In this document: one piece after another, positions 1 to 11,441 of the stretch
Numbering within the stretch: position 1 is the first letter of the stretch
Layout of the letters: each line of letters begins with the position of its first letter
From: Symsagittifera roscoffensis
Taxonomy: Eukaryota; Xenacoelomorpha; Acoela; Convolutidae
Reading direction: 5' to 3'
DNA length: 64,000 bases
NCBI RefSeq assembly: GCF_963678635.1
Contig: NC_087071.1
Span: 186,001-250,000 of the forward strand
Notes under the pieces: generated by a model
The model's database searches: none
What the model saw: the letters and a program-made list of their open reading frames with translations, nothing else
What the model was told of the DNA's origin: nothing
Position numbers and translations under genes: made by a program

Positions 1-379
1 TAAGCTTAAATTTGAAAAGATATTCAACTGTGATCGTTTTTGTAAAGTTGTGGGGCTTTCAAGATAGCAGTTTTTGCCAATTGGGACATTTAATGCGCGA
101 TATAATTCGCGCTATTGACGCGTAAGCGGAAATTTATTCCGTCTCAGAAAACATTCCAAATTGGGTAAACGAAGCTTCTTTGCCGTAATTGATGTGTTAC
201 TAGGATCGAAAATTATCACTTTGTACTCTTTATGGCGCGTGGGGAGATCATTTCCCCAAAAAATCTCAATTTCGTTCTTATTACATTTAAATTTTTCATG
301 TTATGGCTGCTCGAACGACTTTAAAAGGCAGTCGGATCACTCAATTCAAGGTTTCGCCCTGATACGAGCAGTCTTGTTC
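1..379 (+). mobile_element. Arm of a long-inverted-repeat (foldback/MITE-like) element, truncated at window edge
   Basis: This segment matches, in order, the other copies of the family at 4270-4795, 11674-12773, 13528-14563 and 15322-15808. Shared landmarks are a CGCGCTATT-like stretch, an AAGCGGA...AATCCGTCT block, a GGCGCGTGGGG block, and an end reading GATACGAGCAGTCTTGTT. No transposase frame is present. It is more diverged than the copies at 11-16 kb, so it is probably an older insertion. The call as a non-autonomous element rests on multi-copy structure and conserved ends; no target-site duplication was established. Confidence 0.7.
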
Positions 380-556
380 ATATTGCTAAGCGCGTAATGC
401 AAAATATTTATGCGTGGCAATATATCCCGCACAAAAAATCGTTTCAAAACGAAATGAGGCTAGCTAATGGGATCAGTCGTATAACTTTCTTACGACTCCA
501 CATTTCACACCTTGATATTGTCTAAAATCCATAGGTTTTCAAACTTTTTTCCCTCA

Positions 557-630
557 AAACTGTTTGAAAGGAATTAAAGGACAGTTGGAACTTTCAGGGC
601 TTTGCCCTGATATACGAACTGTCTTGTTTG
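557..630 (+). mobile_element. Terminal fragment of the same inverted-repeat family
   Basis: The segment contains a degenerate version of the family terminus: CAGTTGGAACTTTCAGGGC, then TTTGCCCTGATA, then GTCTTGTTT. It lies 180 bp past the copy at the window start. It may be a separate fragment or part of a rearranged copy. Confidence 0.55.
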
Positions 631-2215
631 AATTTAAGAATTACCACGAAATTGTTGTTTAGAATTTACTCGTAAAACTTACGTATATCAAAGGATCGAC
701 GTAGTAAGCAATCAGTTTCAGGAATTTGAAGAATTTTCTTCAAGTTGTCGAAGGATCGGACGCAAGCGCGATAATCGTAAATCTAACTATCTAAATTACT
801 ACGTAAGCAATCAGCAAAAAAAAATTACTTAAAAATCGTTGAGTTGATCTGTGAAACGTAAAAACTGTTTTTTTTGTAGAATATTTTCTTCGCAACAGTG
901 TAACTTTTAAATCGGCAAACGCAAACTAAATCAACTTTATGACCAGCTAAACAGTAGCAAGTAATGCTTTAGAATAGACGACAAGTTTCTGTTTTATTGG
1001 TTCTGAATCTTTTTTGTGCGTAGCTAATTTTTAGTTGTTTAAGTTTTGAACATGTTTGGCAAAAATGACCTATGGGTTTATACGCTGCTAGCGTGAAGCT
1101 TTTATAGCCAGGTGATCAGTAAGAAAAAACATTCAAAGACTACCAAAACGAATGTTTTATTGAAAAAATTGGTCAAAAAAAATTAAACATGATAATGGAC
1201 AGATTAGTAGAAATGAATGGTAATTGGGAACTTTGGTTTGAGGTGCTGGTTTCATGCCCAAAAATACTCTGCCAAACTAACCCTGTAAAATATTTTCATC
1301 GTCGTTAAATAATATACTGAATTGACCAAAACACCTAATCATACATATTCGATAAAACTTTATGTATATCCATATAAATTCAAACGTACAGAAGTTAACT
1401 GAAACCACTGTGATAAAAATTTTTCTATATATGAAATTTGTATGAGTATTTTTTTCTACAATCAGAAGATCCGATTTTTGTGTTTTACAACTCAAAAACT
1501 TTACTAGTCAATAACCGTAGCGTGAGTTTTGTGACAGACTAAAATATATCATACTGAATAAAAAGCATTGAACGTTTCAAGTTTGGATTTACTGAAAAAT
1601 CATAGTAATTTATTTTCAACATTGACTGCTTTATATTCAACCTTGACCACTTTATGGACAAAACTACAAACTTTTGCATGCAAACATTTTTCTTCAAAAA
1701 ATGTGTATTTAAGCATGTGAATTTTGCGACTAGGAAGAAAAATTACTTGAAAAAATGCTTTTTACAATTTTTTTCTTCGATTGGAAATCTTTCAGTACAT
1801 TTTTTTCTGGACAATCAGTACATGGGTACATGGAATTGCATGACAAAGCATTTTTCGTGTTTGGAGCTCAAGCCAGAATACTAGTGTGTAGCAATTCGGA
1901 GTTTGTAACGAAAAATCGAATAGACGCATGCGGTCAATTTCGTGCCCCGTACCCATCGAAGGCTGTTTTTTCTAGATTGAATTTTGATCTAGATTATCTA
2001 GCCTAGTTTTCTCGTGTTTTCTGTGCAAAAAATAAGTTTTTTTCTTCTAGTTTAGAAATAAACAGTTTCTGGAAAGAAATAACCAGAAATCAGTACACTG
2101 CTCAACCGCAACGAGATCAACATGCTTCGAGTATACACTATAACAGAAGCAATACAATGCAAACTAACACTGGTTATAACAACTGTTATTTTGCTAAAAC
2201 TATCAATCTCCATGA
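631..2215. other. AT-rich noncoding sequence, no gene seen
   Basis: No coding exon, RNA gene or clear tandem repeat was found. Short reading frames here have no recognisable domain and no flanking splice logic. A stretch near 1310-1345 (GACCAAAACACCTAATCATA) resembles the arm of the element at 9771-10688, so part of this region is probably decayed repeat. Confidence 0.5.
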
Positions 2216-2280
2216 AGAGCTGTAGCATAGTGGTTAGCACAACCGTCTAAAGGTCAGGCTTTCGAGCCCCACCAGTAGAT
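2216..2280 (+). mobile_element. tRNA-like segment, possible SINE head
   Basis: The segment has an A-box-like stretch (TAGCATAGTGGTTAGCAC, 2223-2240) followed about 17 bases later by a B-box-like stretch (GGCTTTCGAGCCCC, 2257-2270). This is the layout of an internal RNA polymerase III promoter. The acceptor ends do not pair well, the anticodon stem is only about 3 bp, and the loop would read CTA. It is therefore more like a decayed tRNA pseudogene or tRNA-derived SINE head than a working tRNA. Confidence 0.35.
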
Positions 2281-3533
2281 TTTTTTCTAGCTAGAAATAG
2301 CAGAGACTTAGCTAATTTCTGATCTGAATTAAGATGAGAAAAAAAGAATTTAATTGAAATATCTTCTGTAATTAATCATTTCAAAAAGAGTTTCAGGTCA
2401 GAAATAAATAATTTTCTCGGTACGGGCGGGAAAACGTTGATGTTTTGCAAATTTTGGCAGATGGAGTCATTCGGTCTAGAAATCTTGAACAATCAAGTTG
2501 GGTAAAAATTTCAGAGAGTGACAAAGAGGAAGAAGAAATTCAACAGTTCAGAATATTCAATCTGCTGCTGAGTGAATTCTGGGTGGCTAATTATCTATTC
2601 TTTTATCAGTGCTTAAACTCACCGTGAGGATGCCATTCCCTATAAAAATACATTTGAAACCTATTCTATTCTTTGTGTAATTGTGGCATTAGCTATCTGT
2701 GGCCTTTGTTATTATGCCCTGAAAACGAATTTAGACCTTATTTACAATCGGATTCCAACTGTGATTAGGTAATTAGTTTGAGATGAGAAATGACCCACAC
2801 AGGATATATCAAAACTAGTTCTGTTCACCCAAATATTAAGCAACCCTTGTTGTACACTTTTTGTCCTTTTTTGTGAAGTATACCTATCTTCTACACTTAG
2901 TTGTTACACTTAGCTGAAAGTTAATTGTTTTTATTTCTTTTCAACTATAAATAAATTATATGAATAGGCATTGTGAGCTATAATTCAATCAAATTCAGAA
3001 TATGAAAATGTTACTATAGTATATTACATGGCAACGAACGAGTTTCGAGAAATTGAACAGTCTGGGAGTAAGAATATGTGAGGTGTACAATTTGAGACGT
3101 CCACTGTCCATATTATTCTTAGGTAGTCCCACGCTTTCATTTACGGATGTTCGACGATACTTTACTTTATGACATGAACAGATTGATTTCGAAGTGTGTT
3201 TGTGTCCTGCTGAACACATCTTGCCAGTTGTTTGTTCACCGCTCTGCTCAAAAGTATTCAATCTTCTTATTTGGCTGTACTACTTATGTGTCTTTGCTTT
3301 TTGATCTGTTTGCAGGATGTTGGCTGATGTTGTTTTTTGAAACATGTGTCATCATCAGATGGATTTCATCATTTTGGAATCCCCACACTCGGTCAAATGG
3401 AACTCCTTCATTTCATGACCAATTCTTTTCTATTCTGCTCTCAGGAGTGTCTGTGAAATGGAGTAGATGATCGCACAGGCGTGAGCCACTGCCCCACTTG
3501 TGTTATGGGGGAGCAATGGATGAGGGAGATGAG
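2281..3533 (-). other. 3' flank and possible 3' UTR of the receptor gene
   Basis: This lies downstream of the TAG that ends the terminal exon (minus strand). The first 50-60 bases beyond the stop keep the GC-rich character of the exon, then composition becomes AT-rich. No further coding exon is visible. The extent of the UTR cannot be set from sequence alone. Confidence 0.4.
2930..2935 (-). promoter_or_regulatory. Candidate polyadenylation hexamer AATAAA
   Basis: This is the only canonical AATAAA I found on the minus strand in the 600 bases downstream of the stop codon. It is in AT-rich DNA where chance matches are common, so support is weak. Confidence 0.2.
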
Positions 3534-3862
3534 CTACAGGTTGATCTCGGCCCCACTGCTGCTCACATCCCCCTCCCCCTCCCCCTCTTCGTCTTCGTCC
3601 TCGTCCGAGCAGAAGTGCATGTGTGTGGGAGCGGCAGTGGGGCCCTGCTGGATGCCCCCCTTCCTGTTCCTGCTCCTGCTCAAACTGCTTCCCCTCCTCC
3701 TCGGCCCCCCTTCTACACCAGCTGTGAGAACTGTTTGAGGGGCAGTGGGGGCTTGTGCACTTGGCTGTTTAAATGAGGGGGGTGATGTTTGTCTTCTGGA
3801 GCATGCACTTGTGGCCACAATGTCCCCCACTGGCTGCTGATGTTGCAGGCGTCTTTGAGAAC
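3534..3862 (-). CDS. NMDA-type glutamate receptor, terminal coding exon (cytoplasmic tail)
   Basis: A minus-strand exon follows the acceptor TTTACTGTACTGTAG and starts with the last two bases of a split codon. It encodes 108 complete residues and ends in TAG. The peptide begins SQRRLQHQQP, is rich in Ser, Arg, Gln and Pro, and finishes with an acidic run (SDEDEDEEGEGEGD) and the C-terminus AEINL. The region is much more GC-rich than its surroundings, as are the other tail exons. The acceptor phase matches the donor of the exon at 5012-5466. The last residues (I-N-L) would fit a class II PDZ ligand, but that is inference. A plus-strand frame over the same DNA is judged a shadow. Confidence 0.7.
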
Positions 3863-5011
3863 CTACAGTACAGTAAAACAAACTACGGTGATCAGCTTCA
3901 AACATTTACTATAGTTTTTAAGCAATATAATCAAATTTATACAGATTATCTATTGATTATATACAGGTTTGATAGAGTAGAAAAATCGATTATTTCGGCA
4001 TAAAATTCAATTAACTTTGGTGGAAAAATAGATTCTATCTGCAGAATCGACGATCGTTTGCAAATTGGATTTAGATAAATAGATTCTATTCTTGAATTGA
4101 TATGTAGATTTTTCTGTGTATAATCAATTTTTACGCATTTTTGTCCCTGCGGGATCTTCTATGGCAGTTCCACAGCCAACGTGGAAACAAAAAGTATCAC
4201 TTTTGAAAAGACAGTTTCGAACGAGTGTTTAGAAAGTTGTCCAACTCTCATGTAGTCTTTTTAATCCGACTTTCGATACGAAAGTAACGGAAATATTTGT
4301 GGTCGGGTTGGGTTTTTTTTTCTTCAGACAAATTTCGACTTTTTAACTAGCCATTTTTGACGGATTTTTTTTATATCATTCAAAAGGTATTGTTGTCCTG
4401 AGCTTAAATTTAAAAAATATTTCACCTGTGATCATTTTTTGTAAAGTTATGGGGGTTTAAAGATTGCCATTTTGGCTAATTTGGGACAATTAACGGGCGA
4501 TATATTACGCGCTATTAGCGAATAAGCGGAGAGTTAATCCGTCTTAGAAATCGTTCCAAATTGTTGAAAGAATCTTATTGACCATAATTGATTTGTTACA
4601 AGGAGCAAAATCTATCCCTTTGTACTTTTTATGGCGCGTGGGGCGATGATTTTCACAAAAAAAAAATTAAATTTTAGGGAAAAAAATTTTCATTTTGTTT
4701 TATTTCATTTAATTTTTCCATGTTATTACTGCTCGATAGACCTTAAGAGGCAGTCGGAACATTCAGGGCTTCGCCCTGATACGAGCAGTCTTGTTGTTAA
4801 TTGAAATTCTTAGAGTTCAACATTGACCATCCTTAGACCAGCCAAATTTAGATTTAAGCATTCGGAAATTAAAACAGAAAGAAAAGTGGCGCAATTTTCA
4901 AAGACGTCGCTGAAGTCGCGATTGGAACGACGAGCCGGTGGAAGCAATGTGGAGCACTTGTGTTTTTGTGGGAGTATCAGTATTGGAAACGTATCCAGTC
5001 CAGGTACTGAC
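3863..5011 (-). other. Intron of the receptor gene
   Basis: The intron begins GTCAGT at 5011 and ends with a pyrimidine-containing acceptor ending TGTAG at 3863. It holds an inverted-repeat element copy at 4270-4795. An in-frame stop just inside the intron (TGA at 4977-4979) would end the protein if the intron were retained. Confidence 0.65.
4270..4795 (+). mobile_element. Single arm of the long-inverted-repeat element inside an intron
   Basis: It runs from CGATACGAAAGTAACGG to the family terminus GATACGAGCAGTCTTGTT. It shares the ordered blocks TTTTAACTAGCCA, TGTTGTCCTGAG, GTGATCATTTTTTGTAAAG and GGCGCGTGGGG with the copies at 11.7-15.8 kb. Only one arm is present and no coding frame is seen. 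Confidence 0.75.
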
Positions 5012-5466
<455 letters not shown>

Positions 5467-5797
5467 CTGAAATAAAAATTACTATAAAATCATTCGATTA
5501 GCCCTGAAGAATCTATGCACAGTTTCACTTTTCAGCGAATACAAATCAATGAACACCTAATTGATGTCACAAAAGTAGTTCAGTTGCACTCGAAAAAGAA
5601 ACAATTACGCGGACGAGCAAGTCAAGTTGCTGCGACACATAAGTGGACTTTCACTTGTTTTTAGAAGCTGAAAAGGGGCAAAGACAAAAAAAACAAGCTT
5701 CAACATTGAAATGTGTGCAGAATAGGCTCAGATAGTTCAGTGAAACAATCAGACTCTGTAATTATTCTTGTTGACATGGTTGATTGACTGTATGTAC
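5467..5797 (-). other. Short intron of the receptor gene
   Basis: The donor is CAG|GTACAT at 5797 and the acceptor TTTATTTCAG ends at 5467. The intron is 331 bp and carries nothing recognisable. Confidence 0.65.
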
Positions 5798-6105
5798 CTG
5801 TTTGGATTGTGTGAATGTGTGTGTGGTTGAGTGTCTGGACCTGGACTGTGCTGGCTCTCTTCTGCTTCCGGGGATATGTGTTTCTGCTGCTGCTCTCTTT
5901 CATCTCCTCCCCCTCCCATCGCCCCTCCCATCGCCCCTCCTTTGCACCTGGTGCCCCGGTTAGAATTGCTACTGCTTCTACTCAATCTGCAGGGAAGAGT
6001 CCCCCCGCCCACACTTCCCGCATGGGTGTTTGTTAGGGTTCTCTGTTTCGGCAGCTGCTGTTGTTGTCTGAGATGTGAGAGAGAACATTGGGATCCCAAC
6101 TCCGC
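5798..6105 (-). CDS. NMDA-type glutamate receptor, tail exon (Gln/Gly/Ser-rich)
   Basis: The minus-strand exon follows a good acceptor (TGTCTCTGTTCCAG) and ends at AAACAG|GTACAT. It starts in phase 0, as required by the exon at 8386-9411, and ends in phase 2. It encodes 102 residues and two bases. The peptide starts AELGSQCSLSHLRQQQQ, has a Gly/Met repeat (GGAMGGAMGGGG), and ends HTHSHNPN. No domain is recognised; composition matches a disordered cytoplasmic tail. The reading frame continues a little beyond the donor, so exon end is set by the splice site and by phase agreement with the next exon. Confidence 0.65.
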
Positions 6106-6264
6106 CTGGAACAGAGACACTCTCAACAAACCACTCTTGACTCACTCATTCAAACCACGACTGTATCCACATTTGAGTCTGGTCTGCAGCCGCTCTCAGC
6201 AGTTTCAACCAGAATCTGTTTTACCCCAAATCTCATTTGAAACTCACGCATAAACGCCATTTCT

Positions 6265-6580
6265 GAGCGCTTTTGATTTGTGTTTTGAATGGCTGCTATC
6301 AGCATTCTCCCCTCTTCTTTTCCCTCCCATCCCTGATTAGTGGGTGGTATGTACCTTGAATGCTTTTCTTTGATGATTGAAAATTGTCTCTCTTTATTTT
6401 GTGTTTTGAATGACTGTTTTCATCTCTTCTCTACTCTTCTTTTTCCTCCCACCCCTGATTTGTGGGTGGTATGAACCTTGAATGATTTTTTTGATAATTG
6501 GAATTTGTGTCACTTTTGTTTTGTGTTTTGAATGGCTGCTTTTATCCCTTGTCCCCTCTTCTTTTTACTCCCGTACCCAT
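6265..6580. repeat. 121-bp tandem repeat, cluster 1 (about 2.6 copies)
   Basis: GTGTTTTGAATGRCTG recurs at about 6280, 6401 and 6523, a period of 121-122 bp. Each unit has a pyrimidine-rich block (CTCCCCTCTTCTTTT-like) followed by CCCTGATTAGTGGGTGG or close variants. Confidence 0.85.
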
Positions 6581-6589
6581 TAAATTTTC

Positions 6590-6815
6590 TAAAACAGATC
6601 TGAAGTAATCTTTTTTAGATCTAAACTTCAGATCTGATAAGTTCTGAAATGTTTAAATAACGCTTGGATACTTTAAGGATTTTTTATTTCAGATCTAATT
6701 TCAGGTCTGAATATTTCTTTTTTTTGGTGATTTCAGATCTGAAAAAAATCTGTTTCAGATTTTTTTTCAGATCTGAAATTTATGTTTTTTGGTCATTTCA
6801 GATCTCAAAAATCAA
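6590..6815. repeat. Cluster of TTCAGATCTGAA palindromes
   Basis: At least six copies of AGATCT, usually within the 12-bp palindrome TTCAGATCTGAA or a near match, lie among T-rich spacers. Two more lie near 7195 and 7255. No function is evident. Confidence 0.7.
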
Positions 6816-7284
6816 TGAATCGGGTAAAGTCTTTGCTGTTTTTGAGTTTTTTTAGCTTTTGCTAGCTATAAGCAGGTACTCAGCAAAGTCTCAAGTTGGA
6901 GACTGCCAAAGTATGTTTTCCCGCAAGCATGAGATAAACATTGGAAACGCATAAGTAGCGCAGGAAAATCAAAACCTTACAGTTCTTCTAACAGTTGTTG
7001 AAACCTTTTTAACACAGTCGAACAAGAAAATTACTTCGAAAAAAACTGTTTGTGAAAATATTCGGAAACTTTTCTGACCGCTAGTTTACTTGAACAGATT
7101 TGTGTATTGCAAAAACATCAAAAAAATAAACTCTATTTTTTGTTCGAAATGCATAAATTTTAAGTCAACAAAGAATTTCTCAGATTCTTATCAAGATCTG
7201 AAGTGAAGAATTTCACACCTGAGAATCAATTTATGTAAGAAATAAAAAATTTCAGATCTTGTGCAGAAAATCACTTGGGTACGA

Positions 7285-7655
7285 ACTCTCACCCCTGATT
7301 AGTAGGTGGTATGTACATTGAATGTTTTTCTTTGACGATTGATACTTCTCTACCTTTAGTTTTATGTTTTGAATGGCTGTTTCCATCCCTTCTCCCCTCT
7401 TCTTTTCCCTCCCATCCCTGATTAGTGGGTGGTATGTACCTTGAATGCTTTTCTTTGATGATTGAAACTTGTCTACCTTTAGTTTTATGTTTTGAATGGC
7501 TGTTTCCATCCCTTCTCCCCTCTTCTTTTTCCTCCCACCCCTGATTAGTGGTTGGTATGTACCTTGAATGCTTTTCTTTGATGATTGAAACTTGTCTACC
7601 TTTCGTTTTATGTTTTGAATGGCTGTTTCCATCCCTTCTCCCCTCTTCTTTGTCA
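7285..7655. repeat. 123-bp tandem repeat, cluster 2 (about 3 copies)
   Basis: This is the same family as the cluster at 6265-6580. ATGTTTTGAATGGCTG recurs at 7364, 7487 and 7610, a period of 123 bp, with higher identity between units than in cluster 1. Because 123 is a multiple of 3, a reading frame stays open across it on the minus strand. Confidence 0.9.
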
Positions 7656-8385
7656 CTTTTGTCTCAAATATGTGAAAGTTTTTCAAAGCATGTGTCGACC
7701 AGCTGAAAAAATTTTGCTTTTTTGGTGTTGTTGAAACTGTAAATCTAATTTCGGTAATAATTGTCTATTTATGTCGACTATATAAACTCAACATCTTTTT
7801 TATTTTTCGCCATCTTAAAAAGCATCAAAGTTATGGTTTTTAAAGAATGTGGACAAAACTTAAAACCATTTTGAAATTAAAAAATTGTTTGCAATATAGC
7901 TTCAATTCACTGTAAAACATACCACAATTACAACCAAATGAAATCTCATCGCGAGACAAGACCACCCTGGAACTTTGCGGTCCCTTTTCAGGTGCCTCTG
8001 ATCCTGTTATGACTTTGTTGGTTTTCATATCGATAGTTAATCAAGAAATCATTTGAAAATCTTTCAAGGCAAAAAAAAACTGAAGAGCGAAAAAAGGGGA
8101 AAAACCAGTAGTAAACCCATCCTTGACAGCCAATTTTTAGTTGTTATTTCTACTGAAAGCTGAATTTGACCAGTTGATAATTTCCTATAATGAAGTGAAC
8201 CAAAAATTAATGATTGAAGATTTGTAATTGATTTTGTGTGCATCTCTGAATCCAGGGTACAAAGTCTGGATAGTCTTTTCAAACAAAGTTTCAAACATTT
8301 TATATTCAGTCTGCATGTCAGCTTTGAGAAAATTTAAACCCTGATAATGAAATGATGAAAAGATGAAAATATGAATGAAGTGTAC

Positions 8386-9411
8386 CTGTTGTGGGGGTCT
8401 GTTGCAGGTGAAGTTAGTGTACTTGAGGTCATCCATCACAGTGTGCACAGGAGACACACGCAGAGGACTGAACACACCCCCTCCCCCTCCACCTGCCCCT
8501 CCCCCGTCCACGTCTAGGTCACCTGTTGTGCCCCCTTCCATATCACTGCTCTCGTCCCCACCCCTCCCTCCTGTCCTATTTGGAGTGTGCAGCTGATGTT
8601 GATGAAGTTCGTGGATGGGACAAGTCGTTTTTCTGATTGCCGAGTCTAAAGGCATCACCAGCCGGCCTTCTTCATCGCCCCTCGGAGGAGTTGCCACGCC
8701 ACTAGTGCCCCCTCCCGGAGCAACGGTTTCACCCCTTGCAGGAACCCCCGTTGATGACGGAACACCTGAACCCCATCCTAAGGGAACTAACGGCTGGTAA
8801 TTGTCATTATTCCCTGATGCGGCTAATCGGTTCATGTTTCTATGGGGTGCCAGTACTTGTGGCAGAATCTGAGACTCCAACGCGTGGAATGGGGGAGGGG
8901 GACTGCTTGCAGATGTTGGCGATGACGTCCCTGATTCTCCCATTCCCACTCCACCTCCTCCCGCAAGGGGATACCCTGGCAAGTGTTGCATCTGAGTGCT
9001 GTGAGGCACTGTGGGTCCCAACTTATTAGTGGTTCTCAGTTGGTATTGGTAAGGTGGGGGTGCTTGGTGATATTGCATCGGAGAAGCGCCTTGTTCTGTT
9101 CGACAAAAAGCGTTTTGCTGGCTACTAGTATGATTTGCATGTGGAATGTTGCCTGCAATCAGTTTGCCGCTCCTGAAGAGTCCATCTTTGGCTCTATTGG
9201 GACTACTTTGGACGTTGCAGATCCCCGACGTCAGTGGCTCCTGATGATGTTGATGTGGATGGTGGTAGTGGGGGTGATTGGTGGCGGGTTCGCGTAGTGA
9301 GTTGACAGAAAGAGAAGTGGGAAGTTTCCCATTTGGTCTCAGATGTCCCCCCTTGTTTTCCCCTTTCAGACTGGCAGGGGAGTTTGAACTCTGCAGGGCA
9401 CTGTTCAGTCT
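8386..9411 (-). CDS. NMDA-type glutamate receptor, large tail exon directly after the M4 exon
   Basis: The exon follows the acceptor TACGTATTATTTTAG (minus strand) and ends at CAACAG|GTACAC. Its length is 1026 bp, exactly 342 codons, phase 0 at both ends, with no internal stop. It starts RLNSALQSS. Joined to the M4 exon's RYIMFISQ, this gives the conserved segment just after M4 in GluN3 receptors (human GluN3A has SQRLHRAL, from memory). The rest is low-complexity tail: a His-rich patch (HPHYHHPHQHHQ), Pro/Gly-rich stretches, and a Gly run near the end (DVDGGGAGGGGGG), ending NRPPQQ. It is a cytoplasmic tail with no enzymatic domain. An apparent methionine start at 9078 is internal. Confidence 0.8.
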
Positions 9412-9770
9412 CTAAAATAATACGTAAGACTGACACAGTTATCAAAAACAAATAAACTTTGTAACCGATCTAAATATATTTTCAGGATCAACCGTATAAT
9501 CCCCCCCCCCCCGCCCCAGTGACCAAGCGAAGAATTTCCCTCTAGCCATGTATTAAGTTTGAAATTGAGTTCTGTGTAAAGTGTTCATTTCAAACAAACG
9601 CGCACGTAAAATCGGTTGTCATAATTTCTATGAGGAAATGCATTTGAATGCTGTTATTAACTTAAACGAACGTACTTTTATTCAGTTTTTTTTTCAAAAT
9701 AAACTTATTTTTCTATAAACCTAAGGTGTCCTCAAAGTTATTTCCTAAAAAACCCATATTTTCTGCCCAC

Positions 9771-10688
9771 TACCCGGGTTGACCAAAACTTCTTATCATA
9801 CAATTTCCATATATGAGAAACTTCTTCTCATACAATTCCATACGTACAAAAAATTGTATGAAAACTCTATGATAAGCCTTTTTCCATATAAGAAAATTGT
9901 ATGATTAGGTGTTTTTCCAAAATCAAAAAATTTTGATTTTTTCTTTCGAAATTTAGTTTCGGAGAAACTTACGGTTGTGTTTGCAGCCGAACACAAGTGA
10001 CAAAGACCTTGGTTACTCAAAACACCAAAGGTTGGACGGAAAACAACCTGTTTTCGGCTGAATTTCACAATTAATAAAAAAAAGCAACAAACTTTTAGTT
10101 TTTGTCAAAGTTTTTTTATGGCGGTTATTTTAAATTTTTGAATTTTCAAATGATCAGACATTGATCCAGGCATATATAAACACCCCATACAAGGGAAATA
10201 GGAATTTTCAGCGTTTGTGAAAAAAAAATTAACTGAAAAGTAATTAAAAGCCAATTTTATCGTATCCAGGACTACGTTATTCACACAAAATATTAGGTTT
10301 TGCATGCAAAAAATTTTTTTCGAAAGATGTTTGTTTGCGTACGAAATTCGATTTGCGGTTGAAAAAAAAACAAAAAATTTTTGGGCCAAATTTTCAAAAT
10401 TACTTGAAACATTTTTTGTGTCGCCATCAAAAAAATGTTAGTCATACACTTTCAATATATGGGAATTGTATGATAAGCATTTTTTCAAAAAAACGAGAAC
10501 CTCAGTTTTTTATCACCAGACTGTTTTATAAGAATCAAACATCCACAGAAATAAGTTTATACCAGTTTTCGAAATTGTACCAGTTTTTTAGAAATTGTAT
10601 GAAAATTGTATGACAAGCGTTTTTCCATACACTTGATGTATGGAATTGCGTGATAAGCGTTTTCGGTGTATGGAGTTCAACCCGGGTA
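9771..10688. mobile_element. Element with perfect 12-bp terminal inverted repeats (TACCCGGGTTGA)
   Basis: TACCCGGGTTGA at 9771-9782 is exactly repeated in inverse at 10677-10688. The interior is AT-rich and packed with variants of TTGTATGATAAGCGTTTTTCC and CCATATATG on both strands. There is no transposase frame, so it would be a non-autonomous DNA element. Target-site duplications were not confirmed. Related interior motifs occur near 44520-44570 and its duplicate near 47518-47568. Confidence 0.6.
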
Positions 10689-11187
10689 AATCAATTAGGA
10701 GAGAAATTGTACGGTTGATCCAATTTGCAAATACTAGTATGTTCAAAACTATCTACACTTCTAAGAGAGCTTTCAACCTATTATGCTTGCAGGTTGTGTA
10801 TTGAACTCTGAATAAAATTTTCGACAAATCAGACAGCCTTTCAGGTTAAAAAAGTTGAAATTTTTTAAAAATGTTCCGAATCGAATTCAGAAACTATTTT
10901 TTAGTTTTCAAATTTTGGATAATATCAGCATAAATGCAGACAAATTACGTCAACAAACAATCATTCAGATTATTTTACCATAATGCTCACTGCGAATATG
11001 AAAGCAAACCGAATATGGTCACTAAAGTTAAATAACTCCAAAAATGCAAAAAGCAAGCGTGACAAAACAAAATTATGCCAATTAACCATTGGAATGTGGT
11101 TATCAAATATCAGACTAAAAAAGAGAAGTGAAAAAATACCAATTCGTTCGCTTGTCAATTTATGCTTCAATTTAGTCAAAAATTGCT
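10689..11187. other. AT-rich intronic sequence, nothing recognised
   Basis: No exon, RNA gene or repeat structure was found. Short frames on both strands around 10970-11198 are uncharacterised and lack any motif. Confidence 0.5.
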
Positions 11188-11441
11188 CACCACGTTAGTC
11201 AAAAGCAATAGTCAGCACGAAGCTAAAAACAACAGTCAAAACTTGCTCTCAGCACGTTAGTCAAAAGCAATAGTCAGCACGAAGCTAAAAACAACAGTCA
11301 AAACTTGCTCTCAGCACGTTAGTCAAAAGCAATAGTCAGCACGAAGCTAAAAACAACAGTCAAAACTTGCTCTCAGCACGTTAGTCAAAAGCAATAGTCA
11401 GCACGAAGCTAAAAACAAAAGTCAAAACTTGCTCAGCACTC
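11188..11441. repeat. 62-bp tandem repeat, four copies
   Basis: CACGTTAGTCAAAAGCAATA recurs at 11191 (CAC at the array edge), 11253, 11315 and 11377, an exact 62-bp period with near-identical units. The second half of each unit reads ACAGTCAAAACTTGCTC. Confidence 0.93.

Larger units (their letters stand above)
6106..8385 (-). other. Intron of the receptor gene, repeat-rich
   Basis: The donor CAG|GTACAC is at 8385 and the acceptor TTCCAG ends at 6106. The intron contains two clusters of a 121-123 bp tandem repeat and a cluster of AGATCT palindromes. A minus-strand frame over 7252-7686 is just the 123-bp repeat read in an open phase. Confidence 0.65.

Noticed and set aside
2216-2280. A functional tRNA gene
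   Set aside because: Acceptor stem does not pair, the anticodon stem is weak and the loop would read CTA.
3498-3776. Plus-strand frame over the terminal exon
   Set aside because: It is in the shadow of the minus-strand exon, which has an acceptor, fitting phase and the same composition as the other tail exons.
4977-5011. Ending the protein at the TGA at 4977-4979
   Set aside because: The frame is open to this stop, but a good donor (CCGG|GTCAGT) lies just before it, and its phase matches the acceptor of a GC-rich coding exon at 3534-3862.
7252-7686. 144-codon minus-strand frame
   Set aside because: It is three units of a 123-bp tandem repeat; the repeated KKRGEGMETAIQNIK peptide only reflects the period.
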